Below, in pieces: positions 10,555 to 25,500 of a stretch of 64,000 nucleotides of DNA. The stretch comes from Alentia gelatinosa. Taxonomy: Eukaryota; Annelida; Polychaeta; Phyllodocida; Polynoidae. Location of the stretch: NCBI GenBank assembly GCA_950022655.1, contig OX465589.1:31659970-31723969 (forward strand), in the 5' to 3' direction. The position numbers and the translations under genes are program-made. The notes under the pieces were generated by a model. It worked only from the letters and a program-made list of their open reading frames with translations. It was not told the DNA's origin and did no database searches. Within the stretch, counting starts at the first letter, position 1, and each line of letters begins with the position of its first letter.

Positions 10555-13500
10555 ATGAGTGAGGTGAGGCAGACTGGGGATGGTTAGGTCAGGCAGATTC
10601 AGGCAGAATGAGGTGTGACAGACTAGGACAGAGTGAGACAGACTTGGGCAGGGTGAGTTGTGACATGCTGATGCAGGGTGAGGTATGCCAAACAGAGGCA
10701 GGGTGACGTGAGACAGACTCGGGCAGGGTGAGGTGAGACAGACTACGACAGAGTGAGACATACTTGGGCAGGGTGAGTTGTGACAGGCTGCTGCAGGGTG
10801 AGGTGTTCCAAACGGAGGCAGGGTGACATGAGACAGACTCGGGCAGGGTGACGTGAGACAGACTAGAGCCGGTTAACACAAACTTTGCAGGGTAAGCTGA
10901 GACAGACATGTGACAGTGTCATGTGTGACAAACTAGGGCAGGTGAGACAGACAGCGGGAGGGTATGACTGACACGGGCAGGGTAAAGTAAGAAAGACTAA
11001 GGCAGGGTGAGACAGATTTGGGAAGGGTGATGAGAGACAGACTGGGACAGGGTGAGACAGACTGGGGATAGTGAGACAGACTTGGGCAGGGTGAGGTGTG
11101 AAAAACTAGAGCAGGGTGGGCCATACAGGGGCAGGGTGAGACAGACATGAGCAGGTTGAGGTGGGACAGACTATGGCAGATGAGACAGACTTGGGCAGGG
11201 TGAGGTTAGACAGACAGAGGCAGGGTATGACTGACACGGGCAGGGTCAGGTTAGACAGACTAGGGCAGGGTGAGACAGACTCAGGCAGGGTGAGACAGAC
11301 TTGGGCAGGGTGAGGTGAGACAGACTCAGGCAGGGTGTGGTGTGCAGACTAGGGTTGGGTGAGACAGACTTGGGCAGGGTGAGGTGAGGCAGACTTGGGC
11401 AGGGTGATTGTGACAGGCTGATGCAGGGTGAGGTGTGCCAAACAGAGGCAAGGTGAGGTGTGACAAACTCAGGCATGGTGAGGTGGGACAGACTTGGGCA
11501 GGGTGAGGTGTGAAAAACTAGAACAGGGTGGGCCATACAGGGGCAGGGGGAGACAGACATGAGCAGGTTGAGGTGGGACAGACTATGACAGATTACTGAC
11601 ACAGGCAGGGTCAGGTTAGACAGACTAGGGCAGGGTGAGACAGACTCAAACAGGGTGAGACAGACTCAGGCAGGGTGAGACAGACTCAGACAGGGTAAGA
11701 CAGACTTGGGCAGGGTAAGGTTGAGGTGTGCAGACTAGGGTTGGGTGAGACAGACTTGGGCAGGGTGAGGTGAGGCAGACATGGGCAGGGTGATTGTGAC
11801 AGGCTGATGCAGGGTGAGGTGCGCCAACCAGAGGGGATGCGCCAAGCAGGGTGATGAGAGACAGACTGGGGCAGGGTGAGACAGACTGAGGGAGGATGAG
11901 ACAGACTCAGACAGGGTGAGACAGACTCGGGCAGGTTGAGGTGAGACAGACTCAGGCAGGATAAGATGAAACAGACTAGGGGAGATGGGACAGAATTAAG
12001 CAGGGTGAGGTGAGACAGACAGAGGCAGGGCGAGAAGGGCTTGGGCAGGGTGAAGAGAGAAAGACTGGGGCAGGGTGAGACAGACTCAGGCAGGATTAGA
12101 CAGACTTGGGCAGGGGGAGACAGATTCGGGCAGGGTGAGGTGGGACAGACTCAGGCAGGGTGAGACAAACTCAGGCAGGGTGAGGTGAGACGAACAGAGG
12201 CAGGGTATGACAGACGAGGGCAGGGCCAAGTTAGACAGACAAGGGCAGTGTACAGACTGGGGCAGGTTAAGGTGAGACAGACTGGGACAGGGTGAGACAG
12301 ACATGGGCAGGTTGATGAGAGACAAACTGGGGCAGGGTGAGACAGACTCAGGCAGGGTGAGACAGACTCCAGCAGGGTGAGGTGAGACAGACTTGGGTAG
12401 GGTGAGACAGACTCGGGAAGGGTGAGTTGAGACAGACTAGAGCAGGGTTATACAGACTGGGGCAGGGTAAGGTGGGGCAGACTGGGACAGGGTAAGACAG
12501 ACATGGGCAGGTTGATGAGAGACAGACTGGGGAAAACTGAGACAAACTCAGGCAGGGTGAGACAGAGTCAGGCAGGGTGAGACATACATTGGCAGGTTGA
12601 GGTGGGAAAGACTATGGCCGATGAGACAGACTGAGGCAGGGTGAGGTGAGACAAACAGAGGCAGGGTATGACAAACATAGGCAGGGTGAGGTGAGACACT
12701 CAGGCAGGGTGAGACAGACTCAGGCAGGGTGAGACAGACATGGGCAGGGTGATGAGAGACAGATTCACGCAGGGTATGAAAGACACGGGCAGGGTGAGAC
12801 AGACATGGGCAGGGTGATGAGAGATAGACTGAGGCAGACAGTGTGAGACAGACTCAGGCAAGATGAGACAGAGTCAGGCAGGGTGAGACAGACTCAGACA
12901 GGATGAGACAGACTAAGACAGAGTGAGACAGACTTGGGCAGGGTGAGATGAGACAGATTCAGGCAGGGTGGGGCAGATTCGGGCAGGGTCAGGTGAGACA
13001 GACAGAGGACGGGTATGACTGACAGGGGCAGGGTCAGGTTAGACAGACTATGGCAGGGTGAGACAAACTCGGGCAGGGTGAGACAGACTCAGACAGGGTG
13101 GAACAGACTCAGGCAGGGTGAGACAGACTTGGGCAGGGTGAGGTGAGACACATTCAGGCAGGGTGAGGTGTGCAGACTAGGGTTGGTTGAGACAGGCTGA
13201 TGCAGGGTGAGGTGCACCAAACAGAGGCAGGATATGGTGAGACAGACTCAGGCAGGGTGAGATGAGACAGACTAGGGCAGGGGGACGAAAGCTTGGACAG
13301 GGAAGGTGAGACATACATGGGACAGGGTCAGATGTGACAGACTAGGGCAGGTGAAGTAGACTGGGGCAGGGTGAGGTGAGGCAGACATGGGCATTGTGAG
13401 ATGAGACAGACTGGGACAGGGTGAGACAGACTGGGGCAGGGCAAGGTGAGACAGACTGCGATAGGGTAAGACAGACATGGGCAGAATGAGATGAGACAGA

Positions 13501-16500
13501 CTAGAGCAGATGAGACTGGGTGAGGTGAGACAGACAGAGGCAGGCTATGACAGACATGGGCAGGGTGAGGTGAGACAGACATGGGCATTGTGAGATGAGA
13601 CAGACTGGGACAGGGTGAGACAGACTGGGGCAGGGCAAGGTGAGACAGACTGCGATAGGGTAAGACAGACATGGGCAGAATGAGATGAGACAGACTAGAG
13701 CAGATGAGACTGGGTGAGGTGAGACAGACAGAGGCAGGCTATGACAGACATGGGCAGGGTGAGGTGAGACAGACTCAGGCAGGGGGAGACAGACTTGGGC
13801 AGGGTGAGACAGACTCAGGCAGGGTGAGACAGACTCGGGAAGGGTGAGTTGAGACAGACTGGGGCAGGGTAAGGTGGGACAGACTTGGACACGGTGACAC
13901 AGACATGGGGAGGTTGATGAGAGACAGACTGGGGCAAAGTGAGACAAACTCAGGCAGGGTGAGACAGAGTCAGGCAGGGTGAGACAGACATTGGCAGGTT
14001 GAGGTGGGAAAGACAAAGGCCGATGAGACAGACTTGGGCAGGGTGAGGTGAGACAGACAGAGGCAGGGTATGACTGACATGGGCAGGGTGAGGTGAGACA
14101 GACTCAGGCAGGATGAGACAGACTTGGGCAGGGGGAGAAAGACTCAGGCAGGGGGAGACAGACTTGGCCAGGGTGATGAGAGACAGATTCAGGCAGGGTA
14201 TGACAGACACGGGCAGGGTGAGACAGGCTTGGGCAGGGTGATGAGAGACAGACTGGGGCAGGGTGAGACAGACTCAGACAGAATGAGACAGACACGGGCA
14301 GGATGAGGTCAGACAGACTCAGGCAGGGTGAGACAGACTCGGGCAGGGTGAAGTGAGACAGACAGAGGCAGGGTATGACAGACACCGGCAGGGTAAGGTT
14401 AGACAGACTAGGGTAGGTCGAGACAGACTGATGCGGGTTAAGGTTAAATAGGCTGGGACAGAGTGGGACACACATGGGCAGGTTAATGAGTGACAGACTT
14501 GGGCAGAGTGAGACAAGAGTCAGGCAGGGTGAGACAGACTCAGGCAGGGTGATGAGAGACAGACTTGGGCAGGGTGAGACAGACTCAGGCAGGGTGAGAC
14601 AGACTCAGACAGGGTTAGACAGACTTGGGCAGGGTGAGACAGACTTGGGCAGGGTGAGACAGACTCGGGAAGGGTGAGTTGAGACAGACTAGAGCAGGGT
14701 GAGACAGACTCAGGCAGGGTAAGGTGGGGCAGACTGGGACAGGGTGAGACAGACATGGGCAGGTTGATGAGAGACAGACTGGGGCAAACTGAGACAAACT
14801 CAGGCAGGGTGAAACAGAGTCAGGCAGGGTGAGACAGACATTGGCAGGTTGAGGTGGGAAAGACTATGGCCGATGAGACAGACTTGGGCAGGGTGAGGTG
14901 AGACAAACAGAGGCAGGGTATGACAGACATAGGCAGGGTGAGGTGAGACACTCAGGCAGGGTGAGACAGACTCAGGCAGGGTGAGACAGACATGGGCAGG
15001 GTGATGAGAGACAGATTCACGCAGGGTATGAAAGACACGGGCAGGGTGAGACAAACATGAGGCAGACTGAGGCAGACAGTATGAGACAGACTCAGGCAGG
15101 ATGAGACAGAGTCAGGCAGGGTGAGACAGACTAAGACAGAGTGAGACAGACTTGGGCAGGGTGAGGTGAGACAGATTCAGGCAGGGTGGGGCAGACTCGG
15201 GCAGGGTCAGGTGAGACAGACAGAAGACGGGTATGACTGACAGGGGCAGGGTCAGGTTAGACAGACTATGGCAGGGTGAGACAAACTCGGGCAGGGTGAG
15301 ACAGACTCAGACAGGGTGGAACAGACTCAGGCAGGGTGAGACAGACTTGGGCAGGGTGAGGTGAGACACATTCAGGCAGGGTGAGGTGTGCAGACTAGGG
15401 TTGGTTGAGACAGGCTGATGCAGGGTGAGGTGCACCAAACAGAGGCAGGATATGGTGTTCAAGACAGACTCAGGCAGGGTGAGGTGAGACAGACTAGGGC
15501 AGGGGGACGAAAGCTTGGACAGGGAAGGTGAGACATACATGGGACAGGGTCAGATGTGACAGACTAGGGCAGGTGAAGTAGACTGGGGCAGGGTGAGGTG
15601 AGGCAGACATGGGCATTGTGAGATGAGACAGACTGGGACAGGGTGAGACAGACTGGGGCAGGGCAAGGTGAGACAGACTGCGATAGGGTAAGACAGACAT
15701 GGGCAGAATGAGATGAGACAGACTAGAGCAGATGAGACTGGGTGAGGTGAGACAGACAGAGGCAGGCTATGACAGACATGGGCAGGGTGAGGTGAGACAG
15801 ACTCAGGCAGGGGGAGACAGACTTGGGCAGGGTGAGACAGACTCAGGCAGGGTGAGACAGACTCGGGAAGGGTGAGTTGAGACAGACTGGGGCAGGGTAA
15901 GGTGGGACAGACTTGGACACGGTGACACAGACATGGGGAGGTTGATGAGAGACAGACTGGGGCAAAGTGAGACAAACTCAGGCAGGGTGAGACAGAGTCA
16001 GGCAGGGTGAGACAGACATTGGCAGGTTGAGGTGGGAAAGACAAAGGCCGATGAGACAGACTTGGGCAGGGTGAGGTGAGACAGACAGAGGCAGGGTATG
16101 ACTGACATGGGCAGGGTGAGGTGAGACAGACTCAGGCAGGGTGAGACAGACTTGGGCAGGGGGAGAAAGACTCAGGCAGGGGGAGACAGACTTGGCCAGG
16201 GTGATGAGAGACAGATTCAGGCAGGGTATGACAGACACGGGCAGGGTGAGACAGGCTTGGGCAGGGTGATGAGAGACAGACTGGGGCAGGGTGAGACAGA
16301 CTCAGACAGAGTGAGACAGACACGGGCAGGATGAGGTCAGACAGACTCAGGCAGGGTGAGACAGACTCGGGCAGGGTGAAGTGAGACAGACAGAGGCAGG
16401 GTATGACAGACACCGGCAAGGTAAGGTTAGACAGACTAGGGTAGGTCGAGACAGACTGATGCGGGTTAAGGTTAAATAGGCTGGGACAGGGTGGGACACA

Positions 16501-19500
16501 CATGGGCAGGTTAATGAGTGACAGACTTGGGCAGAGTGAGACAAGAGTCAGGCAGGGTGAGACAGACTCAGGCAGGGTGATGAGAGACAGACTTGGGCAG
16601 GGTGAGACAGACTCAGGCAGGGTGAGACAGACTCAGACAGGGTTAGACAGACTTGGGCAGGGTGAGACAGACTTGGGCAGGGTGAGACAGACTCGGGAAG
16701 TGTGAGTTGAGACAGACTAGAGCAGGGTGAGACAGACTCAGGCAGGGTAAGGTGGGGCAGACTGGGACAGGGTGAGACAGACATGGGCAGGTTGATGAGA
16801 GACAGACTGGGGCAAACTGAGACAAACTCAGGCAGGGTGAGACAGAGTCAGGCAGGGTGAGACAGACATTGGCAGGTTGAGGTGGGAAAGACTATGGCCG
16901 ATGAGACAGACTTGGGCAGGGTGAGGTGAGACAAACAGAGGCAGGGTATGACAGACATAGGCAGGGTGAGGTGAGACACTCAGGCAGGGTGAGACAGACT
17001 CAGGCAGGGTGAGACAGACATGGGCAGGGTGATGAGAGACAGATTCACGCAGGGTATGAAAGACACGGGCAGGGTGAGACAAACATGAGGCAGACTGAGG
17101 CAGACAGTATGAGACAGACTCAGGCAGGATGAGACAGAGTCAGGCAGGGTGAGACAGACTAAGACAGAGTGAGACAGACTTGGGCAGGGTGAGGTGAGAC
17201 AGATTCAGGCAGGGTTGGGCAGACTCGGGCAGGGTCAGGTGAGACAGACAGAGGACGGGTATGACTGACAGGGGCAGGGTCAGGTTAGACAGACTATGGC
17301 AGGGTGAGACAAACTCGGGCAGGGTGAGACAGACTCAGACAGGGTGGAACAGACTCAGGCAGGGTGAGACATACTTGGGCAGGGTGAGGTGAGACACATT
17401 CAGGCAGGGTGAGGTGTGCAGAATAGGGTTGGTTGAGACAGGCTGATGCAGGGTGAGGTGCACCAAACAGAGGCAGGATATGGTGTTCAAGACAGACTCA
17501 GGCAGGGTGAGGTGAGACAGACTAGGGCAGGGGGACGAAAGCTTGGACAGGGAAGGTGAGACATACATGGGACAGGGTCAGATGTGACAGACTAGGGCAG
17601 GTGAAGTAGACTGGGGCAGGGTGAGGTGAGGCAGACATGGGCATTGTGAGATGAGACAGACTGGGACAGGGTGAGACAGACTGGGGCAGGGCAAGGTGAG
17701 ACAGACTGCGATAGGGTAAGACAGACATGGGCAGAATGAGATGAGACAGACTAGAGCAGATGAGACTGGGTGAGGTGAGACAGACAGAGGCAGGCTATGA
17801 CAGACATGGGCAGGGTGAGGTGAGACAGACTCAGGCAGGGGGAGACAGACTTGGGCAGGGTGAGACAGACTCAGGCAGGGTGAGACAGACTCGGGAAGGG
17901 TGAGTTGAGACAGACTGGGGCAGGGTAAGGTGGGACAGACTTGGACACGGTGACACAGACATGGGGAGGTTGATGAGAGACAGACTGGGGCAAAGTGAGA
18001 CAAACTCAGGCAGGGTGAGACAGAGTCAGGCAGGGTGAGACAGACATTGGCAGGTTGAGGTGGGAAAGACAAAGGCCGATGAGACAGACTTGGGCAGGGT
18101 GAGGTGAGACAGACAGAGGCAGGGTATGACTGACATGGGCAGGGTGAGGTGAGACAGACTCAGGCAGGGTGAGACAGACTTGGGCAGGGGGAGAAAGACT
18201 CAGGCAGGGGGAGACAGACTTGGCCAGGGTGATGAGAGACAGATTCAGGCAGGGTATGACAGACACGGGCAGGGTGAGACAGGCTTGGGCAGGGTGATGA
18301 GAGACAGACTGGGGCAGGGTGAGACAGACTCAGACAGAGTGAGACAGACACGGGCAGGATGAGGTCAGACAGACTCAGGCAGGGTGAGACAGACTCGGGC
18401 AGGGTGAAGTGAGACAGACAGAGGCAGGGTATGACAGACACCGGCAGGGTAAGGTTAGACAGACTAGGGTAGGTCGAGTCAGACTGATGCGGGTTAAGGT
18501 TAAATAGGCTGGGACAGGGTGGGACACACATGGGCAGGTTAATGAGTGACAGACTTGGGCAGAGTGAGACAAGAGTCAGGCAGGGTGAGACAGACTCAGG
18601 CAGGGTGATGAGAGACAGACTTGGGCAGGGTGAGACAGACTCAGGCAGGTCGAGACAGACTCAGACAGGGTTAGACAGACTTGGGCAGGGTGAGACAGAC
18701 TTGGGCAGGGTGAGACAGACTCGGGAAGGGTGACTTGAGACAGACTAGAGCAGGGTGAGACAGACTCAGGCAGGGTAAGGTGGGGCAGACTGGGACAGGG
18801 TGAGACAGACATGGGCAGGTTGATGAGAGACAGACTGGGGCAAACTGAGACAAACTCAGGCAGGGTGAAACAGAGTCAGGCAGGGTGAGACAGACATTGG
18901 CAGGTTGAGGTGGGAAAGACTATGGCCGATGAGACAGACTTGGGCAGGGTGAGGTGAGACAAACAGAGGCAGGGTATGACAGACATAGGCAGGGTGAGGT
19001 GAGACACTCAGGCAGGGTGAGACAGACTCAGGCAGGGTGAGACAGACATGGGCAGGGTGATGAGAGACAGATTCACGCAGGGTATGAAAGACACGGGCAG
19101 GGTGAGACAAACATGAGGCAGACTGAGGCAGACAGTATGAGACAGACTCAGGCAGGATGAGACAGAGTCAGGCAGGGTGAGACAGACTAAGACAGAGTGA
19201 GACAGACTTGGGCAGGGTGAGGTGAGACAAATTCAGGCAGGGTTGGGCAGACTCGGGCAGGGTCAGGTGAGACAGACAGAGGACGGGTATGACTGACAGG
19301 GGCAGGGTCAGGTTAGACAGACTATGGCAGGGTGAGACAAACTCGGGCAGGGTGAGACAGACTCAGACAGGGTGGAACAGACTCAGGCAGGGTGAGACAG
19401 ACTTGGGCAGGGTGAGGTGAGACACATTCAGGCAGGGTGAGGTGTGCAGACTAGGGTTGGTTGAGACAGGCTGATGCAGGGTGAGGTGCACCAAACAGAG

Positions 19501-22500
19501 GCAGGATATGGTGAGACAGACTCAGGCAGGGTGAGGTGAGACAGACTAGGGCAGGGGGACGAAAGCTTGGACAGGGAAGGTGAGACATACATAGGACAGG
19601 GTCAGATGTGACAGACTAGGGCAGGTGAAGTAGACTGGGGCAGGGTGAGGTGAGGCAGACATGGGCATTGTGAGATGAGACAGACTGGGACAGGGTGAGA
19701 CAGACTGGGGCAGGGCAAGGTGAGACAGACTGCGATAGGGTAAGACAGACATGGGCAGAATGAGATGAGACAGACTAGAGCAGATGAGACTGGGTGAGGT
19801 GAGACAGACAGAGGCAGGCTATGACAGACATGGGCAGGGTGAGGTGAGACAGACTCAGTCAGGGGGAGACAGACTTGGGCAGGGTGAGACAGACTCAGGC
19901 AGGGTGAGACAGACTCGGGAAGGGTGAGTTGAGACAGACTGGGGCAGGGTAAGGTGGGACAGACTTGGACACGGTGACACAGACATGGGGAGGTTGATGA
20001 GAGACAGACTGGGGCAAAGTGAGACAAACTCAGGCAGGGTGAGACAGAGTCAGGCAGGGTGAGACAGACATTGGCAGGTTGAGGTGGGAAAGACTATGGC
20101 CGATGAGACAGACTTGGGCAGGGTGAGGTGAGACAAACAGAGGCAGGGTATGACAGACATAGGCAGGGTGAGGTGAGACACTCAGGCAGGGTGAGACAGA
20201 CTCAGGCAGGGTGAGACAGACATGGGCAGGGTGATGAGAGACAGATTCACGCAGGGTATGAAAGACACGGGCAGGGTGAGACAAACATGAGGCAGACTGA
20301 GGCAGACAGTATGAGACAGACTCAGGCAGGATGAGACAGAGTCAGGCAGGGTGAGACAGACTAAGACAGAGTGAGACAGACTTGGGCAGGGTGAGGTGAG
20401 ACAGATTCAGGCAGGGTTGGGCAGACTCGGGCAGGGTCAGGTGAGACAGACAGAGGACGGGTATGACTGACAGGGGCAGGGTCAGGTTAGACAGACTATG
20501 GCAGGGTGAGACAAACTCGGGCAGGGTGAGACAGACTCAGACAGGGTGGAACAGACTCAGGCAGGGTGAGACAGACTTGGGCAGGGTGAGGTGAGACACA
20601 TTCAGGCAGGGTGAGGTGTGCAGACTAGGGTTGGTTGAGACAGGCTGATGCAGGGTGAGGTGCACCAAACAGAGGCATAATATGGTGAGACAGACTCAGG
20701 CAGGGTGAGGTGAGACAGACTAGGGCAGGGGGACGAAAGCTTGGACAGGGAAGGTGAGACATACATAGGACAGGGTCAGATGTGACAGACTAGGGCAGGT
20801 GAAGTAGACTGGGGCAGGGTGAGGTGAGGCAGACATGGGCATTGTGAGATGAGACAGACTGGGACAGGGTGAGACAGACTGGGGCAGGGCAAGGTGAGAC
20901 AGACTGCGATAGGGTAAGACAGACATGGGCAGAATGAGATGAGACAGACTAGAGCAGATGAGACTGGGTGAGGTGAGACAGACAGAGGCAGGCTATGACA
21001 GACATGGGCAGGGTGAGGTGAGACAGACTCAGGCAGGGGGAGACAGACTTGGGCAGGGTGAGACAGACTCAGGCAGGGTGAGACAGACTCGGGAAGGGTG
21101 AGTTGAGACAGACTGGGGCAGGGTAAGGTGGGACAGACTTGGACACAGTGACACAGACATGGGGAGGTTGATGAGAGACAGACTGGGGCAAAGTGAGACA
21201 AACTCAGGCAGGGTGAGACAGAGTCAGGCAGGGTGAGACAGACATTGGCAGGTTGAGGTGGGAAAGACAAAGGCCGATGAGACAGACTTGGGCAGGGTGA
21301 GGTGAGACAGACAGAGGCAGGGTATGACTGACATGGGCAGGGTGAGGTGAGACAGACTCAGGCAGGGTGAGACAGACTTGGGCAGGGGGAGAAAGACTCA
21401 GGCAGGGGGAGACAGACTTGGCCAGGGTGATGAGAGACAGATTCAGGCAGGGTATGACAGACACGGGCAGGGTGAGACAGGCTTGGGCAGGGTGATGAGA
21501 GACAGACTGGGGCAGGGTGAGACAGACTCAGACAGAGTGAGACAGACACGGGCAAGATGAGGTCAGACAGACTCAGGCAGGGTGAGACAGACTCGGGCAG
21601 GGTGAAGTGAGACAGACAGAGGCAGGGTATGACAGACACCGGCAGGGTAAGGTTAGACAGACTAGGGTAGGTCGAGACAGACTGATGCGGGTTAAGGTTA
21701 AATAGGCTGGGACAGGGTGGGACACACATGGGCAGGTTAATGAGTGACAGACTTGGGCAGAGTGAGACAAGAGTCAGGCAGGGTGAGACAGACTCAGGCA
21801 GGGTGATGAGAGACAGACTTGGGCAGGGTGAGACAGACTCAGGCAGGGTGAGACAGACTCAGACAGGGTTAGACAGACTTGGGCAGGGTGAGACAGACTT
21901 GGGCAGGGTGAGACAGACTCGGGAAGGGTGACTTGAGACAGACTAGAGCAGGGTGAGACAGACTCAGGCAGGGTAAGGTGGGGCAGACTGGGACAGGGTG
22001 AGACAGACATGGGCAGGTTGATGAGAGACAGACTGGGGCAAACTGAGAAAAACTCAGGCAGGGTGAAACAGAGTCAGGCAGGGTGAGACAGACATTGGCA
22101 GGTTGAGGTGGGAAAGACTATGGCCGATGAGACAGACTTGGGCAGGGTGAGGTGAGACAAACAGAGGCAGGGTATGACAGACATAGGCAGGGTGAGGTGA
22201 GACACTCAGGCAGGGTGAGACAGACTCAGGCAGGGTGAGACAGACATGGGCAGGGTGATGAGAGACAGATTCACGCAGGGTATGAAAGACACGGGCAGGG
22301 TGAGACAAACATGAGGCAGACTGAGGCAGACAGTATGAGACAGACTCAAGCAGGATGAGACAGAGTCAGGCAGGGTGAGACAGACTAAGACAGAGTGAGA
22401 CAGACTTGGGCAGGGTCAGGTGAGACAGATTCAGGCAGGGTGGGGCAGACTCGGGCAGGGTCAGGTGAGACAGACAGAGGACGGGTATGACTGACAGGGG

Positions 22501-25500
22501 CAGGGTCAGGTTAGACAGACTATGGCAGGGTGAGACAAACTCGGGCAGGGTGAGACAGACTCAGACAGGGTGGAACAGACTCAGGCAGGGTGAGACAGAC
22601 TTGGGCAGGGTGAGGTGAGACACATTCAGGCAGGGTGAGGTGTGCAGACTAGGGTTGGTTGAGACAGGCTGATGCAGGGTGAGGTGCGCCAAACAGAGGC
22701 AGGATATGGTGAGACAGACTCAGGCAGGGTGAGGTGAGACAGACTAGGGCAGGGGGACGAAAGCTTGGACAGGGAAGGTGAGACATACATGGGACAGGGT
22801 CAGATGTGACGGACTAGGGCAGGTGAAGTAGACTGGGGCAGGGTGAGGTGAGGCAGACATGGGCATTGTGAGATGAGACAGACTGGGACAGGGTGAGACA
22901 GACTGGGGCAGGGCAAGGTGAGACAGACTGCGATAGGGTAAGACAGACATGGGCAGAATGAGATGAGACAGACTAGAGCAGATGAGACTGGGTGAGGTGA
23001 GACAGACAGAGGCAGGCTATGACAGACATGGGCAGGGTGAGGTGAGACAGACTCAGGCAGGGGGAGACAGACTTGGGCAGGGTGAGACAGACTCAGGCAG
23101 GGTGAGACAGACTCGGGAAGGGTGAGTTGAGACAGACTGGGGCAGGGTAAGGTGGGACAGACTTGGACACGGTGACACAGACATGGGGAGGTTGATGAGA
23201 GACAGACTGGGGCAAAGTGAGACAAACTCAGGCAGGGTGAGACAGAGTCAGGCAGGGTGAGACAGACATTGGCAGGTTGAGGTGGGAAAGACAAAGGCCG
23301 ATGAGACAGACTTGGGCAGGGTGAGGTGAGACAGACAGAGGCAGGGTATGACTGACATGGGCAGGGTGAGGTGAGACAGACTCAGGCAGGGTGAGACAGA
23401 CTTGGGCAGGGGAGAAAGACTCAGGCAGGGGGAGCGGACTTGGCCAGGGTGATGAGAGACAGATTCAGGCAGGGTATGACAGACACGGGCAGGGTGAGAC
23501 AGGCTTGGGCAGGGTGATGAGAGACAGACTGGGGCAGGGTGAGACAGACTCAGACAGAGTGAGACAGACACGGGCAGGATGAGGTCAGACAGACTCAGGC
23601 AGGGTGAGACAGACTCGGGCAGGGTGAAGTGAGACAGACAGAGGCAGGGTATGACAGACACCGTCAGGGTCAGGTTAGACGGACTAGGGTAGGTCGAGAC
23701 AGACTGATGCAGGTTAGGGTTAAATAGGCTGGGACAGGGTGGGACACACATGGGCAGGATAATGAGTGACAGACTTGGGCAGAGTGAGACAAGAGTCAGG
23801 CAGGGTGAGACAGACTCAGGCAGGGTGATGAGAGACAGACTTGGGCAGGGTGAGACAGACTCAGGCAGGGTGAGACAGACTCAGACAGGGTGAGACAGAC
23901 TTGGGCAGGGTGAGACAGACTTGGGCAGGGTGAGACAGACTCGGGAAGGGTGACTTGAGACAGACTAGAGAAGGGTGAGACAGACTCAGGCAGGGTAAGG
24001 TGGGGCAGACTGGGACAGGGTGAGACAGACATGGGCAGGTTGATGAGAGACAGACTGGGGCAAACTGAGACAAACTCAGGCAGGGTGAAACAGAGTCAGG
24101 CAGGGTGAGACAGACATTGGCAGGTTGAGGTGGGAAAGACTATGGCCGATGAGACAGACTTGGGCAGGGTGAGGTGAGACAAACAGAGGCAGGGTATGAC
24201 AGACATAGGCAGGGTGAGGTGAGACACTCAGGCAGGGTGAGACAGACTCAGGCAGGGTGAGACAGACATGGGCAGGGTGATGAGAGACAGATTCACGCAG
24301 GGTATGAAAGACACGGGCAGGGTGAGACAAACATGAGGCAGACTGAGGCAGACAGTATGAGACAGACTCAGGCAGGATGAGACAGAGTCAGGCAGGGTGA
24401 GACAGACTAAGACAGAGTGAGACAGACTTGGGCAGGGTCAGGTGAGACAGATTCAGGCAGGGTGGGGCAGACTCGGGCAGGGTCAGGTGAGAAAGACAGA
24501 GGACGGGTATGACTGACAGGGGCAGGGTCAGGTTAGACAGACTATGGCAGGGTGAGACAAACTCGGGCAGGGTGAGACAGACTCAGACAGGGTGGAACAG
24601 ACTCAGGCAGGGTGAGACAGACTTGGGCAGGGTGAGGTGAGACACATTCAGGCAGGGTGAGGTGTGCAGACTAGGGTTGGTTGAGACAGGCTGATGCAGG
24701 GTGAGGTGCACCAAACAGAGGCAGGATATGGTGAGACAGACTCAGGCAGGGTGAGGTGAGACAGACTAGGGCAGGGGGACGAAAGCTTGGACAGGGAAGG
24801 TGAGACATACATGGGACAGGGTCAGATGTGACAGACTAGGGCAGGTGAAGTAGACTGGGGCAGGGTGAGGTGAGGCAGACATGGGCATTGTGAGATGAGA
24901 CAGACTGGGACAGGGTGAGACAGACTGGGGCAGGGCAAGGTGAGACAGACTGCGATAGGGTAAGACAGACATGGGCAGAATGAGATGAGACAGACTAGAG
25001 CAGATGAGACTGGGTGAGGTGAGACAGACTCAGGCAGGGGGAGACAGACTTGGGCAGGGTGAGACAGACTCAGGCAGGGTGAGACAGACTCGGGAAGGGT
25101 GAGTTGAGACAGACTGGGGCAGGGTAAGGTGGGACAGACTTGGACACGGTGACACAGACATGGGGAGGTTGATGAGAGACAGACTGGGGCAAAGTGACAC
25201 AAACTCAGGCAGGGTGAGACAGAGTCAGGCAGGGTGAGACAGACATTGGCAGGTTGAGGTGGGAAAGACAAAGGCCGATGAGACAGACTTGGGCAGGGTG
25301 AGGTGAGACAGACAGAGGCAGGGTATGACTGACATGGGCAGGGTGAGGTGAGACAGACTCAGGCAGGGGGAGACAGACTTGGGCAGGGGGAGACAGACTC
25401 AGGCAGGGGGAGACAGACTTGGCCAGGGTGATGAGAGACAGATTCACGCAGACAGATTGGGATAGGGTGAGACAGACATGGGCAGGACAAGATGAGACAG

